Source: Leifsonia sp. Leaf264
GTDB taxonomy: Bacteria; Actinomycetota; Actinomycetes; Actinomycetales; Microbacteriaceae
Reading direction: 5' to 3'
DNA length: 64,000 bases
Assembly (NCBI RefSeq): GCF_001422325.1
Contig: NZ_LMMR01000005.1
Span: forward strand, 620,001-684,000
The notes below the pieces were generated by a model. That model made no database searches and was not told where the DNA came from. It was given only the letters and a program-made list of their open reading frames with translations. Below are positions 10,582 through 19,542 of this stretch, piece by piece (within the stretch, counting starts at the first letter, position 1; each line of letters starts with the position of its first letter). The translations under genes and the position numbers were made by a program.

Positions 10582-11039
10582 GCCCGATCAGCCCGCCATT
10601 CGACCTTCCCGGACACACCGGCCGGGAAGTAGCGGGCGCGGCGTCGTTCCAGACGCCAGATGTAGGTGCGGGTGGGGACGGTGGCGGACTTCGCCAGGTT
10701 GTGGGTCGGGCAGAGCATCTGCAGGTTCGACATGGCTGTCGCCCCGCCTCGTGAGTGCGGGTAGATGTGGTCGCCGTGAGTGCCGGGCTTGGAGCAGCGG
10801 AACCACATCGGGTCCTTGTGCTCGCACCGGCCTCGCCCTGCCCGGCGGGCGCCTTCAGCCTTCTGGGCGGGTGTGAAAAGTCGTGCTCCGTCGGGGCGGT
10901 GGCCGCGACGGTTGAACGCCTTCTTCGCCTTCGACCACCCGCGGAACAACGCGATCAGGAGCACGAACCCCAGCGCGGCTGCGAACATCGGCTGGTCGCC
11001 GAGGAACTGGAATGCAGCGTCAACGTTCGGTGTGTCCAT
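10575..11039 (-). CDS. HNH endonuclease-like protein with N-terminal membrane helix, 154 aa
   Basis: Residues about 15-34 (PMFAAALGFVLLIALFRGW) form a hydrophobic helix, followed by a basic segment and an HNH core: CEHKDPMWFRC, HGDHIYPHSRGG, NLQMLCPTHNLAKS. This gives two Cys plus DH, N and H as in McrA/HNH nucleases. An HNH domain tethered to the membrane is uncommon and may act on entering or leaving DNA next to the conjugation hydrolase. The CGCCACATG motif lies 10 nt upstream of ATG 11039. Confidence 0.72.
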
Positions 11040-11047
11040 GCCTTCGA

Positions 11048-11059
11048 GGCATGTGGCGA
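11048..11059 (-). promoter_or_regulatory. Start-associated motif TCGCCACATGCC
   Basis: 10 nt from CACATG to ATG 11039; directly after the TAA of gene 11061-12053. Confidence 0.6.
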
Positions 11060-11060
11060 G

Positions 11061-12053
11061 TTACTCGCAGTCGCCAGAGAATTGGCTTTGGATGTCGGGT
11101 GAGATTCCGGAGTAGGTGGCTGTGTACACGCCGGCGCCGCCCTTCAGCACCTTCGTCAATGAGCCGCTACCGGTGATGGTTCCTCCGCCGGTAGAGCCGG
11201 CTGGTCCCTTGACAGTCAGGGTCAGTGTTCCCGATCCGCCAAGACGGAAGCTGACGGTGTTCCCGCTGGAGTAGCACTCGGTGGTGAACGTGGACGACGC
11301 CGATGTTGGAACTCCGGGCTTCACGACTGGGTTGCCGCCACCACCGCCGCCACCGCCGGAACTGGGAGTCCCCGGGTCGGCAGGTGCCGGCTGCACGGGG
11401 GCCGGCTGCACAGGCGCTGGCTGCTCAGGCGCGGGCTGCTGAGGTGCGGGCTGCTGCGGTGTTTGCTCCTCGGCCTCGTTCTTGGCTGCTTCCTCCGCCG
11501 CCTTCTCCGCTGCGGCCTTGGCGTCGGCAGCCTTCTTGTCGGCGGCGGCCTTCTTGTCAGCCGCCGCTTTCTTCACCGCGTCGGTCTTCTCGTTCAGCCC
11601 GTCGGTGGCGTCGGCGAGCGATGACGTGCAGGAAAGGATCTCGGCCGGGCTCGATGACTTCTTCACATAGTCGGTGCACCGGTCGAACCACATCTGCGGT
11701 GTCTTCAGGTCCGACGCTACGACTTTGGCTTTCGTCGCGTCGGAGAGCGCTTTCGCGGACTTCTTCAGTTGCCCTTCCGCTGCTTTCTTCGCTGCGTCCA
11801 GGTCGTCTTTGTTGACGGTCGGTTTGGCGGTCTTCGAGGTGCCTGCGACATCGCCGGCGGTCTCTTTGACCCAACCGGAGACGGTGCCGTACAGGGGTCC
11901 CCACTGGGTTCCCACTCCCGCGGTCAGCGAGCCGACGATGACGGCGGCGAGGAGGATCCGCGCTGTCTTCGTGCGGGCGTAGTACTTGGCGGTGTCACGT
12001 TTCCGGCGCAGCAGGACGACGGGTGCGTCATCGGCGTGGTCGGTGCGTTTCAC
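11061..12053 (-). CDS. Membrane-anchored Ala/Lys coiled-coil and Pro-rich protein, 330 aa
   Basis: Basic N-terminus, one transmembrane helix (ARILLAAVIVGSLTAGV, about residues 31-47), then an extended Ala/Lys/Asp coiled-coil region (about 80-190), Q/P/A repeats (PAPQQPAPEQPAPVQ), a Gly run, and a C-terminal beta-rich domain with a Cys pair (TECYSSG ... SGDCE). It probably projects from the cell envelope; a role in mating or surface contact is inferred only. The start is GTG 12053, with TCGCCACATG 10 nt upstream. Confidence 0.65.
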   Translation of the reverse strand: MKRTDHADDAPVVLLRRKRDTAKYYARTKTARILLAAVIVGSLTAGVGTQWGPLYGTVSGWVKETAGDVAGTSKTAKPTVNKDDLDAAKKAAEGQLKKSAKALSDATKAKVVASDLKTPQMWFDRCTDYVKKSSSPAEILSCTSSLADATDGLNEKTDAVKKAAADKKAAADKKAADAKAAAEKAAEEAAKNEAEEQTPQQPAPQQPAPEQPAPVQPAPVQPAPADPGTPSSGGGGGGGGNPVVKPGVPTSASSTFTTECYSSGNTVSFRLGGSGTLTLTVKGPAGSTGGGTITGSGSLTKVLKGGAGVYTATYSGISPDIQSQFSGDCE

Positions 12054-12061
12054 GCACCGTT

Positions 12062-12073
12062 GACATGTGGCGA
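12062..12073 (-). promoter_or_regulatory. Start-associated motif TCGCCACATGTC
   Basis: 10 nt from CACATG to GTG 12053. Confidence 0.6.
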
Positions 12074-12087
12074 CAGGAGGGTACGAG

Positions 12088-12121
12088 AAAGCCCCGCACC
12101 CAGGTGAGGGTGCGGGGCTTT
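12088..12121. terminator. Strong intrinsic hairpin after ssb
   Basis: Perfect 13-bp stem AAAGCCCCGCACC / GGTGCGGGGCTTT with an 8-nt loop, flanked by A and T runs so it could act in both directions. Separates ssb from the next unit. Confidence 0.85.
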
Positions 12122-12164
12122 CGACTTGCTGTTCAGATCACAGGAGCGAGCTCCTGCTCACCTG

Positions 12165-12713
12165 CTAGAAGTCGTAGTCGTCGTCATCCACGGCGACGGC
12201 CGCGGGGGCGGCAGCGACGGGGACGGCGACGGGGGCTGCCACGGGGGCAGCGACGGCCGGAGCTGCGACAGCAGCTGCGGGTGCAGCCACGGCGGCTGCG
12301 GCGGGGGCGCCGACGGGAGCGGCGGCGACGGCGGTCGTCGGCGTGTTCTTCGCACGGCGAGTGAACGTCGTGGTGCCGAAGCGGAGCGTGGGGCCGACCT
12401 CGTCGACCTCGAGCTCGATCACGGTGCGCTTCTCGCCCTCCTTCGTCTCGTACGAGCGCTGCTTGAGCTCGCCGATGGCGAAGACGTTGTCGCCCTTGTG
12501 GGCCGACGCGGCGAAGTTCTCCGCGTACTCACGCCACAGCGAAGCACGGATGAACAGCGGCTCGCCGTCCTTGAACTGGCCCGACTCACGGTCGAAGACG
12601 CGGGGCGTCGACGCGATCGTGAAGTTGGCGACTGCCACACCGCTCTGGGTGTAGCGGAGCTCCGGGTCAGCGGTCAGGTTGCCGACGATGGGGAAGCCGT
12701 ACTGGTTCGTCAT
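12165..12713 (-). CDS. ssb: Single-stranded DNA-binding protein, 182 aa
   Basis: OB-fold domain at residues 1-110 ([36 protein letters not shown], then [17 protein letters not shown], and [24 protein letters not shown]), an Ala/Pro/Val-rich linker, and the typical acidic SSB tip DDDDYDF used to recruit replication partners. The ATG at 12713 is chosen over the upstream one at 12770 because homologues begin here and AAGAAG lies upstream. A motif lies about 60 nt upstream. Confidence 0.93.
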   Translation of the reverse strand: MTNQYGFPIVGNLTADPELRYTQSGVAVANFTIASTPRVFDRESGQFKDGEPLFIRASLWREYAENFAASAHKGDNVFAIGELKQRSYETKEGEKRTVIELEVDEVGPTLRFGTTTFTRRAKNTPTTAVAAAPVGAPAAAAVAAPAAAVAAPAVAAPVAAPVAVPVAAAPAAVAVDDDDYDF

Positions 12714-12774
12714 TTCTGGGTATCTTCTTTCGTTTCGTATCAGTGAATGGCGGCGTGTGTGCTGCCACATCCTT

Positions 12775-12785
12775 CATGTGCGGAT
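12775..12785 (-). promoter_or_regulatory. ATCCGCACATG motif upstream of ssb
   Basis: About 60 nt upstream of the ssb ATG, with a Shine-Dalgarno-like AAGAAG in the leader; follows the hairpin at 12785-12803. Confidence 0.45.
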
Positions 12786-12803
12786 TCAGCACGTTTTGCT
12801 GAA
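12785..12803 (-). terminator. Hairpin after gene 12833-13111
   Basis: TTCAGCA / TGCTGAA 7-bp stem with a 5-nt loop, just ahead of the ssb promoter motif. Confidence 0.45.
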
Positions 12804-12832
12804 ACCGGTTCTTCCGGCGGGTGCCGGCAGGT

Positions 12833-13111
12833 TTATAGGTGTGCGGTCTCGTGAACGAGGGTCCGTCGGATGGTGGAGAAGACCTTCTCCTCGCTGGCGC
12901 CGGTTTCGTTCTGCACCAGCTGAATCAGGAGACGGCTGATGTTGGAGAGCGCGTGGACGCGACGCTCCAACGTGAGGCCGGCGGATGCGTAACCGGCGGC
13001 GGTTGCGTCGTCGTGGCTGAGTGCCTCCAGGGCGGCGAGCATCTGGAGTGCGTCGTCGGCCGGGTTCAGCCACTGGGTGGTGTCGGTGTTGTCGGAGACG
13101 ATGGTGCTCAT
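12833..13111 (-). CDS. Hypothetical protein, 92 aa
   Basis: Starts MSTIVSDNTDTTQWLNPADDALQMLAALEAL; predicted all-helical, no recognised family. ATG 13111 overlaps the TGA of the exonuclease gene (ATGA) with GAAG upstream, so it is the third gene of the dnaE-orn unit. The final codons HETAHL-TAA contain a CCGCACACCTA match at 12836-12846, which may be coincidental. Confidence 0.65.
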   Translation of the reverse strand: MSTIVSDNTDTTQWLNPADDALQMLAALEALSHDDATAAGYASAGLTLERRVHALSNISRLLIQLVQNETGASEEKVFSTIRRTLVHETAHL

Positions 13112-13758
13112 ACGGCTACTTCCTGGTGTGCGACACGCTGTGCGTGGGCGCGGTACATGTCCGCTTGGATTCGGGCTTCGGCGAGGTGGAGGCGAATGTC
13201 GACGATGGCGCGGTGGTTCTTCCCGTCGTTCACGCCGGTCAGGTCGGTGCCGGTTGCGCGGCGGTATGCCTTCCGGACGAGGCCGACGTCGTTGGTCTCT
13301 CGGTCGTCCAGCAGGGAACGCAGCGCCGGGGTCTTGTGGAGCAGCATCTTCGTGTCGTACTGCCAGACACCGGACCCGGACAGGACCAGGGTTCCGTTGT
13401 GCGGGTAGCTCTTGATCAGGTCGATGATCTGACGCTCGACGAGCTCGACGGTGGGGAGCTCCTGTCGGAGGATCGGGTCGGAGATGATCGCCATCAGCCC
13501 GTTGCCGGTGTGCATCTCGCGCACCGGATCGTTCGCGGCGGCGCGGTTGACGGCGGCTTCGGAGGCGAACACCACAGCTTCGTACTCGAACAGGGTGTCG
13601 AGGTTGTTGTTGGTCCCGATGACACCGAACTCGATGATGTCGTCCAGGACCGGGTCGAGCCCTGTCGCTTCCAGGTCGACCCAGAGATGGGTGAGGGTGT
13701 TGTCGGTCATGGTGGTGTGGTCTGCCGGGACGGCAGCCTCCATTCGGATGTAGGGCAT
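13108..13758 (-). CDS. DEDDh 3'-5' exonuclease, oligoribonuclease/DnaQ-like, 216 aa
   Basis: Exo I motif LWVDLEATGLDP (D-x-E), Exo II GVWQYDTKML (Asp), and Exo III NHRAIVDIRLHLAEA (H-x5-D) fit oligoribonuclease (Orn). Placed directly downstream of dnaE, it could supply proofreading or degrade nano-RNA. ATG 13758 has AAGGA upstream; GTG 13788, overlapping the dnaE stop, and ATG 13710 (MTDNTLTHLWVD) are alternatives. Confidence 0.8.
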   Translation of the reverse strand: MPYIRMEAAVPADHTTMTDNTLTHLWVDLEATGLDPVLDDIIEFGVIGTNNNLDTLFEYEAVVFASEAAVNRAAANDPVREMHTGNGLMAIISDPILRQELPTVELVERQIIDLIKSYPHNGTLVLSGSGVWQYDTKMLLHKTPALRSLLDDRETNDVGLVRKAYRRATGTDLTGVNDGKNHRAIVDIRLHLAEARIQADMYRAHAQRVAHQEVAV

Positions 13759-13773
13759 GGGGTCTGATTCCTT

Positions 13774-13784
13774 CATGTGCGGAC
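13774..13784 (-). promoter_or_regulatory. GTCCGCACATG motif at the dnaE/exonuclease junction
   Basis: Immediately after the dnaE TGA, 15 nt before ATG 13758. Confidence 0.45.
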
Positions 13785-16700
13785 TCACGGGATAATGAAG
13801 CCGCCGAGGATGCCGCCCGTCCTGCGGTCCAACTTCGAGTCGGGCATGTGGAACGGTTCGGGCTTCTTCGGCTGGTTGACGCCGTTCTTCTTGAACAGGC
13901 TGGAGAGGGCTGCACGGTCGGCGGCGTCCTCGTCGTCGTCACCGTCAGCTGCAGGAGCAGCCTGTGCAGGTGCCGGCTCCGCGGGGACGCCGAACATCTC
14001 CTCGTCAGACAGCTCATCGCCGAGAAGGTCGAGAAGGTCGTCGGGGACGTCTGCGGGGATGTCGAACTCGTACATGTCGACCGGTGCGTCCACGGGGAAC
14101 GGCAGGTCGATCAGGTCGTCCGGGACAGACGGTGCGGTCGGTGCTGTCGGCGTCTGGTCGACGGCAGGCGCCGCGGGCAGTTCCGGTGCGGGGAGGCGGG
14201 AGTTGTCCTTCGCGCGTCCGTTCGGCCCGACAGCAGGTGGCTTCGACTTCGCCTTCTCGACGGGGGTCTTCACCAGCTTCAGAAGCTGCAGAACCGGGAC
14301 TTCGGGCAGTTCACGGGGTGCGCTGCGGGCGGTGTCCTGGATGAACGCTCCAACAGCCGGGTCGGTCAGGCTGATCGGGAACACCCGGCGGAACGTCATC
14401 TCCTTCGTGGTGACGGTTTCGATGACGTTGCCGTCCTCATCCTCGACGTCGCGGGAGCGCATCTGCACGGAACCGAACGCGGCGACGATCGAACCGACCT
14501 CCGGGGCGTTCCTCACCGTCTTCAGCGCGTCGTCCCACATGACGCCGGCGATCCGAGCGCCAGCAGCTTCGAGGGTGATGTTGGCGCGTCGGCCCTTCGC
14601 GTACGGGGACTCCGCCCACTGAGACAGCAGCCCTGCAGTGAGGACGTCGGCGTTGTGGGTGTCGGGAATCTTGTTGACCGGCTTCGCGCGGGCGCCCTGG
14701 CTTCGGGACACCTTCTGGAGGCGCCAGTCGTCGTCGAGCTCCACACCGGGCAGCGTCCACGCCATCATCTGCTCGCGCAGGGACCGCAGCGGGTGTTCGC
14801 CGAGCGAAACTCCGAGACGGGCACGCTGACGCATCGACTTCTCCAGGATCCCGAACTCGGCGTCCGGGATCGGAAGCCTGGAGTTGCTGCGAAGCGCTCG
14901 GACCACCATCAGCTGGCCGAGGCGGGGGCCGAATGAGTCCATTGCTCCGGCTTCGATCAGGCCTTCCAGGCCTGCGATCGACGGAGCCTTCTTGTCGGGG
15001 ACGTTGTAGAGGCGGGTGACGAGCGTCCCGAGACCGGTGAACGGAACCTTCGCGTGGTCGCGGATCTCTACGATGTCCTCGCCGAGCTGGCCGACCTTGT
15101 CGATCTCAGCAAGGCCGATGCGGACGGAGAGGCCTTCCGGCGAGGTGACCTTCTGGGAACGGTTCACGTCGGGCGGGAGGATCTCCACGCCTTCCTCCTG
15201 GAGGGCGTCGATCGCGGCGAGGCGTCGTTCCTTCTCGCTGGTGGTTGCGAGGATCGCAGCGCCATACTCAGCCGGCCAGTTCGCTTTCAGGAACGCGGTG
15301 ATGTACGAAATCTGGGCGTACGCGGCGGAGTGTGAGGCGTTGAACAGGTACGAAGCCGAACCCTTCATCGCCTCCATCAGCTTCTCGGCGGTCTCCCGCT
15401 TGAACTTGATGCTGGTGACGTTTCCGTTCTCGTCACGGAACTCCTGCACGGCGCCGTCGAGGAAGTACTTGGTGACCTCCGCCATGACGTCGGCCTTCTT
15501 CTTCGCCACCGCCTTGCGGAGCTTGGAGCGGAGGACAGCATCGAAGCCGGCGACGACTGAACCCAGACGCATGAGCTGCTCCTGGTAGACCCATACGCCG
15601 TAGGTCTCACCGAGGACGGACGCGATGGCTTCCTGCTCTGCAGGGTCGTCGGTGAACTGGGAGTAGTCGACCTGGGCGGTGCCGGCCTTACGGTCGGAGT
15701 ACTGGTCGACCATGCCTGCGGACAGGGGTCCGGGGCGGAACAGGGCGAGGATGGCGGAGAGGTCGTTCAGTGACTCCGGTCCGACATCCTGTGCGACCTT
15801 CTTCATGCCGGACGATTCCATCTGGAACACACCGGCGGTCTGGCCGGCGCGGAGCACCGAGTAGGCCTTGTCGACGCGGGAGTCGCCCTTCGTGTTCGGG
15901 TGCGGGAGGTTGCGGGCGTCGAGGTGCTCGCCGGTGGTCTCCTCGATGAACTCGATCGCCTGGGAGACGATGTCGAGGTTGCGGATGGAGAGGACGTCGA
16001 GCTTCAGCAGGCCGACGCCGGGGAAGTCGACGATGTCGGGGGCGTCCCATGCGGTGACTGCAGTCAGGCCGCCGGATGCCGCCTTCGACCGGTCACGGCG
16101 GAGAGGGATGAGTCCGCGGAGCGGCTCGTCGGAGAGGATGATGCCGCATGCGTGGATGCCTTCACCCTTCAACGTGCCGTTGATCTTCCGGGCGAGGTCC
16201 ACGACGGTCTGCCCGTTCTCGCCGAGCTCGGCGAGTTCGGATCGGAACTTCTCGGTGCCGCCGTTGGTCAGGTCGAACAGCTCGTCGAACGTCGTCATGT
16301 TGGCGATCACCTTCGTCAGGCGGTTGCCGACGTCGGGGAGTTCCAGGACGCGAGCGGCGTCCTTGATGGCTGCTTTCGTCTGGGCGACAGCGTGGGTACC
16401 GATGCGGGCCACCTTGTCGCGGCCCCACTTGTACGCCAGGTAGGCGCGGACACGGTCGACGTAACGCTTCTCGAAGTCGATGTCGATGTCGGGCATGTCC
16501 TTGCGGCCAGGCTCCATGAACCGCTCGAACAGGAGGTTGTTCTCCAGAGGGTCGATGTCGACGATCTCCAGGCAGTAAGACATGACGGCACCTGCCGCGG
16601 AGCCGCGGCCAGGCCCGACGAGGATGCCCTTCTCGATCGGCTCCCAGTCGGGGAGGTTGCCGTCCTCGCGGGCCCACTTGATGAGGTCCCACACGATAAG

Positions 16701-17906
16701 GAAGTAGTCGTCGAATCCCTGGCTGTGAACGATCTCCGTCTCCATCTGGAGACGTTCGCGGATCTCCGCGGTCATCCCGTCCGGGTAGCGCTTCTTCGCG
16801 CCTTCGCGGATCAGCATCTTCAGGAACGAGTGAGCGTCGGCGTAGCCGTCCGGCACCGGGTACTTCGGCAGGTGCAGCTTCGGGACGGGGAGGACGTTGT
16901 CGTCGAACCGTTCCGCCACCTTCACGGTGTTGTCGCAGGCGACCTGCCACCACGGCTCCGGGCGGAGGGCACGCATCTCAGCTTCGGAGCGGAGGTGGTA
17001 GCCACGGCCGTGGAACTGGAACCGCTTCGGGTCGGACAGGACGGAGCCGGACTGCACAGCAAGCCACGCGCCGTGGGTGTCGTGGTCGTCGGCGTGGGTG
17101 TAGTGGGCGTCGTTGGTGGCGACGACGGGGAGGTTGTACTCGGCTGCCAGGTCCACGGCCGCCTGCAAGGCGATGGACTCGGACTCGATGCCGTGCTCCA
17201 TGATCTCCACGTACACGTTGTCGTGACCGACAGCGTCGATGACTCGGTCCAGGCCGCGGCGGGCTTCAGCCATCGCGTCATCAGCCTTCGCCTGCCAGTC
17301 CGCGGCACGGGCCGGGTCGGAGATGACCTTGTTGAGGGCGGTGACGTGACGGGATACAGGTCCGAGGACAGGGCCGCCGAGGCAGCCGGTGAGGGCGATG
17401 ATGCCTTCCGAGTACTGCTTCAGGAGGGTGTAGTCGATGCGCGGCTTCATGTAGTAGCCGGACTCCTCGGAGATGTCCATGATCGTCGCGAGGTTCTTCC
17501 ACCCGGTCGGCGTCGTCGCGAACAGGGTGAGGTGCTGGTAGTACTTCCGCTTCTGGTCGCTCTTCTTCGAGCCGCCACGCTCTGCGGCGTCCTCATCGAC
17601 GGAGGACTCATCGTCCCGGTCGACGAGCATGGAGTCGCGCTGGGTGCGGTCAGGCTCCTGCTGCCAGGTGGGGGCGACGGCGACGTACACCTCAACACCG
17701 ACGAGCGGCTTGATGCCGGCCTCGCGGCAGGCGTTGTTCAGCTGCCATGCTCCGCCGACGGTTCCGTGGTCGGTGCAGGCGAAAGCGGGCTGGCCGTCAG
17801 CGACGGCGAGCTTCACACCGTCCTTGATCTTCACCATCCCGTCCAGAGAGGAGAACTCGGTGTGGACGTGCAGGTGCACGAACCCGCCGGTGGTGGGTGC
17901 GTTCAT
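13785..17906 (-). CDS. dnaE: DNA polymerase III alpha subunit (C-family), 1373 aa
   Basis: N-terminal PHP domain (FVHLHVHTEFSSLDG, FACTDHGTVGG), polymerase palm with catalytic Asp pair in MPDIDIDFEKR near residue 472 and third Asp in GLLKLDVLSIRNLD near 637, then the thumb/fingers (GSASYLFNASHSAAYAQISYITAFLKANWPAEY), HhH and OB regions. About 190 extra C-terminal residues are Pro/Ala/Asp-rich with SLFKK and look disordered. A full-length replicase on an accessory element implies self-sufficient replication. The start MNAPTTGGFVHLHVH at 17906 is preceded by GCACAC at 9 nt; the longer ORF start at 17990 is rejected. Confidence 0.95.
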   Translation of the reverse strand: MNAPTTGGFVHLHVHTEFSSLDGMVKIKDGVKLAVADGQPAFACTDHGTVGGAWQLNNACREAGIKPLVGVEVYVAVAPTWQQEPDRTQRDSMLVDRDDESSVDEDAAERGGSKKSDQKRKYYQHLTLFATTPTGWKNLATIMDISEESGYYMKPRIDYTLLKQYSEGIIALTGCLGGPVLGPVSRHVTALNKVISDPARAADWQAKADDAMAEARRGLDRVIDAVGHDNVYVEIMEHGIESESIALQAAVDLAAEYNLPVVATNDAHYTHADDHDTHGAWLAVQSGSVLSDPKRFQFHGRGYHLRSEAEMRALRPEPWWQVACDNTVKVAERFDDNVLPVPKLHLPKYPVPDGYADAHSFLKMLIREGAKKRYPDGMTAEIRERLQMETEIVHSQGFDDYFLIVWDLIKWAREDGNLPDWEPIEKGILVGPGRGSAAGAVMSYCLEIVDIDPLENNLLFERFMEPGRKDMPDIDIDFEKRYVDRVRAYLAYKWGRDKVARIGTHAVAQTKAAIKDAARVLELPDVGNRLTKVIANMTTFDELFDLTNGGTEKFRSELAELGENGQTVVDLARKINGTLKGEGIHACGIILSDEPLRGLIPLRRDRSKAASGGLTAVTAWDAPDIVDFPGVGLLKLDVLSIRNLDIVSQAIEFIEETTGEHLDARNLPHPNTKGDSRVDKAYSVLRAGQTAGVFQMESSGMKKVAQDVGPESLNDLSAILALFRPGPLSAGMVDQYSDRKAGTAQVDYSQFTDDPAEQEAIASVLGETYGVWVYQEQLMRLGSVVAGFDAVLRSKLRKAVAKKKADVMAEVTKYFLDGAVQEFRDENGNVTSIKFKRETAEKLMEAMKGSASYLFNASHSAAYAQISYITAFLKANWPAEYGAAILATTSEKERRLAAIDALQEEGVEILPPDVNRSQKVTSPEGLSVRIGLAEIDKVGQLGEDIVEIRDHAKVPFTGLGTLVTRLYNVPDKKAPSIAGLEGLIEAGAMDSFGPRLGQLMVVRALRSNSRLPIPDAEFGILEKSMRQRARLGVSLGEHPLRSLREQMMAWTLPGVELDDDWRLQKVSRSQGARAKPVNKIPDTHNADVLTAGLLSQWAESPYAKGRRANITLEAAGARIAGVMWDDALKTVRNAPEVGSIVAAFGSVQMRSRDVEDEDGNVIETVTTKEMTFRRVFPISLTDPAVGAFIQDTARSAPRELPEVPVLQLLKLVKTPVEKAKSKPPAVGPNGRAKDNSRLPAPELPAAPAVDQTPTAPTAPSVPDDLIDLPFPVDAPVDMYEFDIPADVPDDLLDLLGDELSDEEMFGVPAEPAPAQAAPAADGDDDEDAADRAALSSLFKKNGVNQPKKPEPFHMPDSKLDRRTGGILGGFIIP

Positions 17907-17911
17907 AACGG

Positions 17912-17923
17912 CCTCGTGTGCTG
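17912..17923 (-). promoter_or_regulatory. Degenerate start-associated motif CAGCACACGAGG
   Basis: 9 nt from GCACAC to the dnaE ATG, the same spacing as at 29687 and 43759. Confidence 0.4.
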
Positions 17924-17928
17924 AAAGA

Positions 17929-18087
17929 TCAGTGGTTGACAAGAGCGAACACCGCCCCCGCGGTGACCAAGATCCAGAACGGAGCGGCAAACAAGAGGCC
18001 GAACCCGATTCCGCGGAAAGTTGTGACCGATTCGCGGAAGTCGAGCTCGGCAGAGCCGGCGTGCTGGGCGGGGGCGATGTTCTTCAT
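17929..18087 (-). CDS. Small single-pass membrane protein, 52 aa
   Basis: MKNIAPAQHAGSAELDFRES, then a hydrophobic stretch (GIGFGLLFAAPFWILVTAGAVFALV, residues about 27-50) ending NH. Function unknown. Starts 2 nt after a CGCGCATAGAACC element, which strongly supports it as a real gene despite its size. It ends 22 nt before the dnaE start. Confidence 0.7.
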   Translation of the reverse strand: MKNIAPAQHAGSAELDFRESVTTFRGIGFGLLFAAPFWILVTAGAVFALVNH

Positions 18088-18122
18088 AGGGTTCTATGCG
18101 CGGGCAGGATGGCCGGCTGTCC
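18088..18122 (-). promoter_or_regulatory. ACAGCCGG...CGCGCATAGAACC element, copy 2
   Basis: Begins GGACAGCCGGCCATCC and ends 2 nt before ATG 18087. Its GACAG half also forms the arm of the hairpin at 18117-18135. Confidence 0.6.
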
Positions 18123-18135
18123 ATTTCGTGGACAG
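18117..18135. terminator. Hairpin CTGTCCA/TGGACAG
   Basis: Perfect 7-bp stem with a TTTCG loop in the gap after gene 18185-18778. Confidence 0.5.
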
Positions 18136-18184
18136 GCGCGCTCACGAGGACGGAAGACCATCGGCCTCGAGGCGCGTCCGTCCG

Positions 18185-18778
18185 CTACGACGGCGGGGTG
18201 TTCTCCACGGTCGCCGGAGCTGCATCGTCAGCATCTGGAAGCCCGGCCCGTCGGCGCTTGGTGATCCGCACGATCGACGGGATCAGAAGGATGGTTGCCG
18301 CAACCTCGCCGGGCAGAACTCCCCACAGCCCGAACCACGCCTTGTAGATGATCCAGACGACGGACCCGGCGAAGATCATCCATTTGACCGTCAGTACGTC
18401 ACGCAACCCCAGGCCCACCACGACGAACCCACAGCCGAGGATGGGCAGCCACTCGAAGCCGTTGTCCGGCCAGCCGTTCGCCCACACGTAGGCGACCCAG
18501 ATGGCGACGAGGAAGAACCCGGTCACCGTCCACCGCGCCGCCTCAGACTTCAGCTGCCACCTTTCCACCACGATGCCGCGGACGAAGTTCACCACCGATA
18601 CCGCCACCGCACCCCAGGCTCCCAGGACCGCGTCGGACACAGCGAAGAACGCGGCGGCCGCGACGTTGGAAGCCACAGTCCGTTTCCGGGAGATCGTCCA
18701 CGACGAGTACAAGAGCAGACCGCCGGCAACAACACCGAGAGCCTGACCGACCCACCACCAAACGTTCGAGAAGTCCAT
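18185..18778 (-). CDS. YgjV-like multi-pass membrane protein, 197 aa
   Basis: About five to six hydrophobic helices with the opening pattern WWWVGQALGVVAGGLLLYSSWTISRKRTV, typical of the bacterial inner-membrane YgjV family, whose function is unknown. The C-terminal tail is basic and soluble (VRITKRRRAGLPDADD). ATG 18778 is 10 nt after CGCCACATG. Confidence 0.65.
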   Translation of the reverse strand: MDFSNVWWWVGQALGVVAGGLLLYSSWTISRKRTVASNVAAAAFFAVSDAVLGAWGAVAVSVVNFVRGIVVERWQLKSEAARWTVTGFFLVAIWVAYVWANGWPDNGFEWLPILGCGFVVVGLGLRDVLTVKWMIFAGSVVWIIYKAWFGLWGVLPGEVAATILLIPSIVRITKRRRAGLPDADDAAPATVENTPPS

Positions 18779-18787
18779 ACCGGCCAG

Positions 18788-18799
18788 CCATGTGGCGTG
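18788..18799 (-). promoter_or_regulatory. Start-associated motif CACGCCACATGG
   Basis: 10 nt from CACATG to ATG 18778. Confidence 0.55.
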
Positions 18800-18818
18800 G
18801 CGTGTACTCGCGAACCGG

Positions 18819-19454
18819 TCAGCCGGCGGTCGGCACCAACTCCATGGACCCGGCGATCGCCTTGAACGTGTCGACGGACTTGCCGGAGCGTTCCGCGACG
18901 TCGTAGATCCGGTAGGTGTGCTCGTCGGTGACGACAGTCAGCTGGAACGTGTCCGGGTGAGCCCACCCTGCCGCGTCATCTTCGGTGGTGTCCACAGCTG
19001 ACGTCTGGCCGTACACGGCGTACGCCCCGTCGACGGGAACAGTGAAACGGGAAGCCGGTCCGATCGGTCCGTCCTTCGGGTAGTCGAACTCGACGGTGGA
19101 TTCACGGTCCGAAGCTGACACCCACATGGTCGCCGGCGACTTCCGGTCCTCAGGGCCGAACAGCACGAACTCGTGGCCGAGGTCGGCGCTGATGTCAGCA
19201 CCGTTCCCCGCCTGCAGATCCACCCAGGATGCCGGCACCTTGAAACGGAGCTCACCGACCGTCAACGGCTTCCAGTCATCGCCGGGCTCAACAGTTGCCA
19301 GCGTGGGGAGCTTCCCGACCGGAGTGTCGACGGTCGCGCCGGACGCTTCGAACGCCGGGGCGGTTCCCGTGGGGAGCAGCGCGCAGCCAGCCAGCGACGA
19401 TGCGATGACAGCGGCGGCCACCAGGGCAGCGACAGGGCGGGCGGTGATCTTCAT
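18819..19454 (-). CDS. Secreted lipoprotein, 211 aa
   Basis: Signal peptide MKITARPVAALVAAAVIASS with lipobox LAGC (Cys near residue 24), then a beta-rich domain with a PsbP/LpqN-like pattern (WKPLTVGELRFKVPASWVDL ... YDVAERSGKSVDTFKAIAGSMELV). Probably anchored to the outer face of the membrane; substrate unknown. The start at 19454 has AAGGAG at the right distance; a motif lies 40 nt further upstream. Confidence 0.75.
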   Translation of the reverse strand: MKITARPVAALVAAAVIASSLAGCALLPTGTAPAFEASGATVDTPVGKLPTLATVEPGDDWKPLTVGELRFKVPASWVDLQAGNGADISADLGHEFVLFGPEDRKSPATMWVSASDRESTVEFDYPKDGPIGPASRFTVPVDGAYAVYGQTSAVDTTEDDAAGWAHPDTFQLTVVTDEHTYRIYDVAERSGKSVDTFKAIAGSMELVPTAG

Positions 19455-19493
19455 GACGGACTCCTTCGTGGTCTGCAGGGAAGCCATGTGGCG

Positions 19494-19505
19494 GGCATGC
19501 GAAAG
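19494..19505 (-). promoter_or_regulatory. CCCGCCACATGG motif upstream of the lipoprotein
   Basis: About 40 nt upstream of ATG 19454, with AAGGAG in the leader. Confidence 0.5.
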
Positions 19506-19527
19506 GCCGGGCAGCAGCTGCCCGGCC
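19505..19527. terminator. Hairpin after lemA
   Basis: GGCCGGGCAG / CTGCCCGGCC 10-bp perfect stem with a 3-nt loop. Confidence 0.75.
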
Positions 19528-19542
19528 TCCACATGTCACGTC

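Noticed and set aside
13785-17906. Intein in dnaE (protein is longer than usual)
   Set aside because: Extra length is a disordered C-terminal tail; no block A, B, F or G intein motifs interrupt the polymerase domains.
15900-17924. 674-codon open frame antisense to dnaE
   Set aside because: Mirror of dnaE codons, no start signal.
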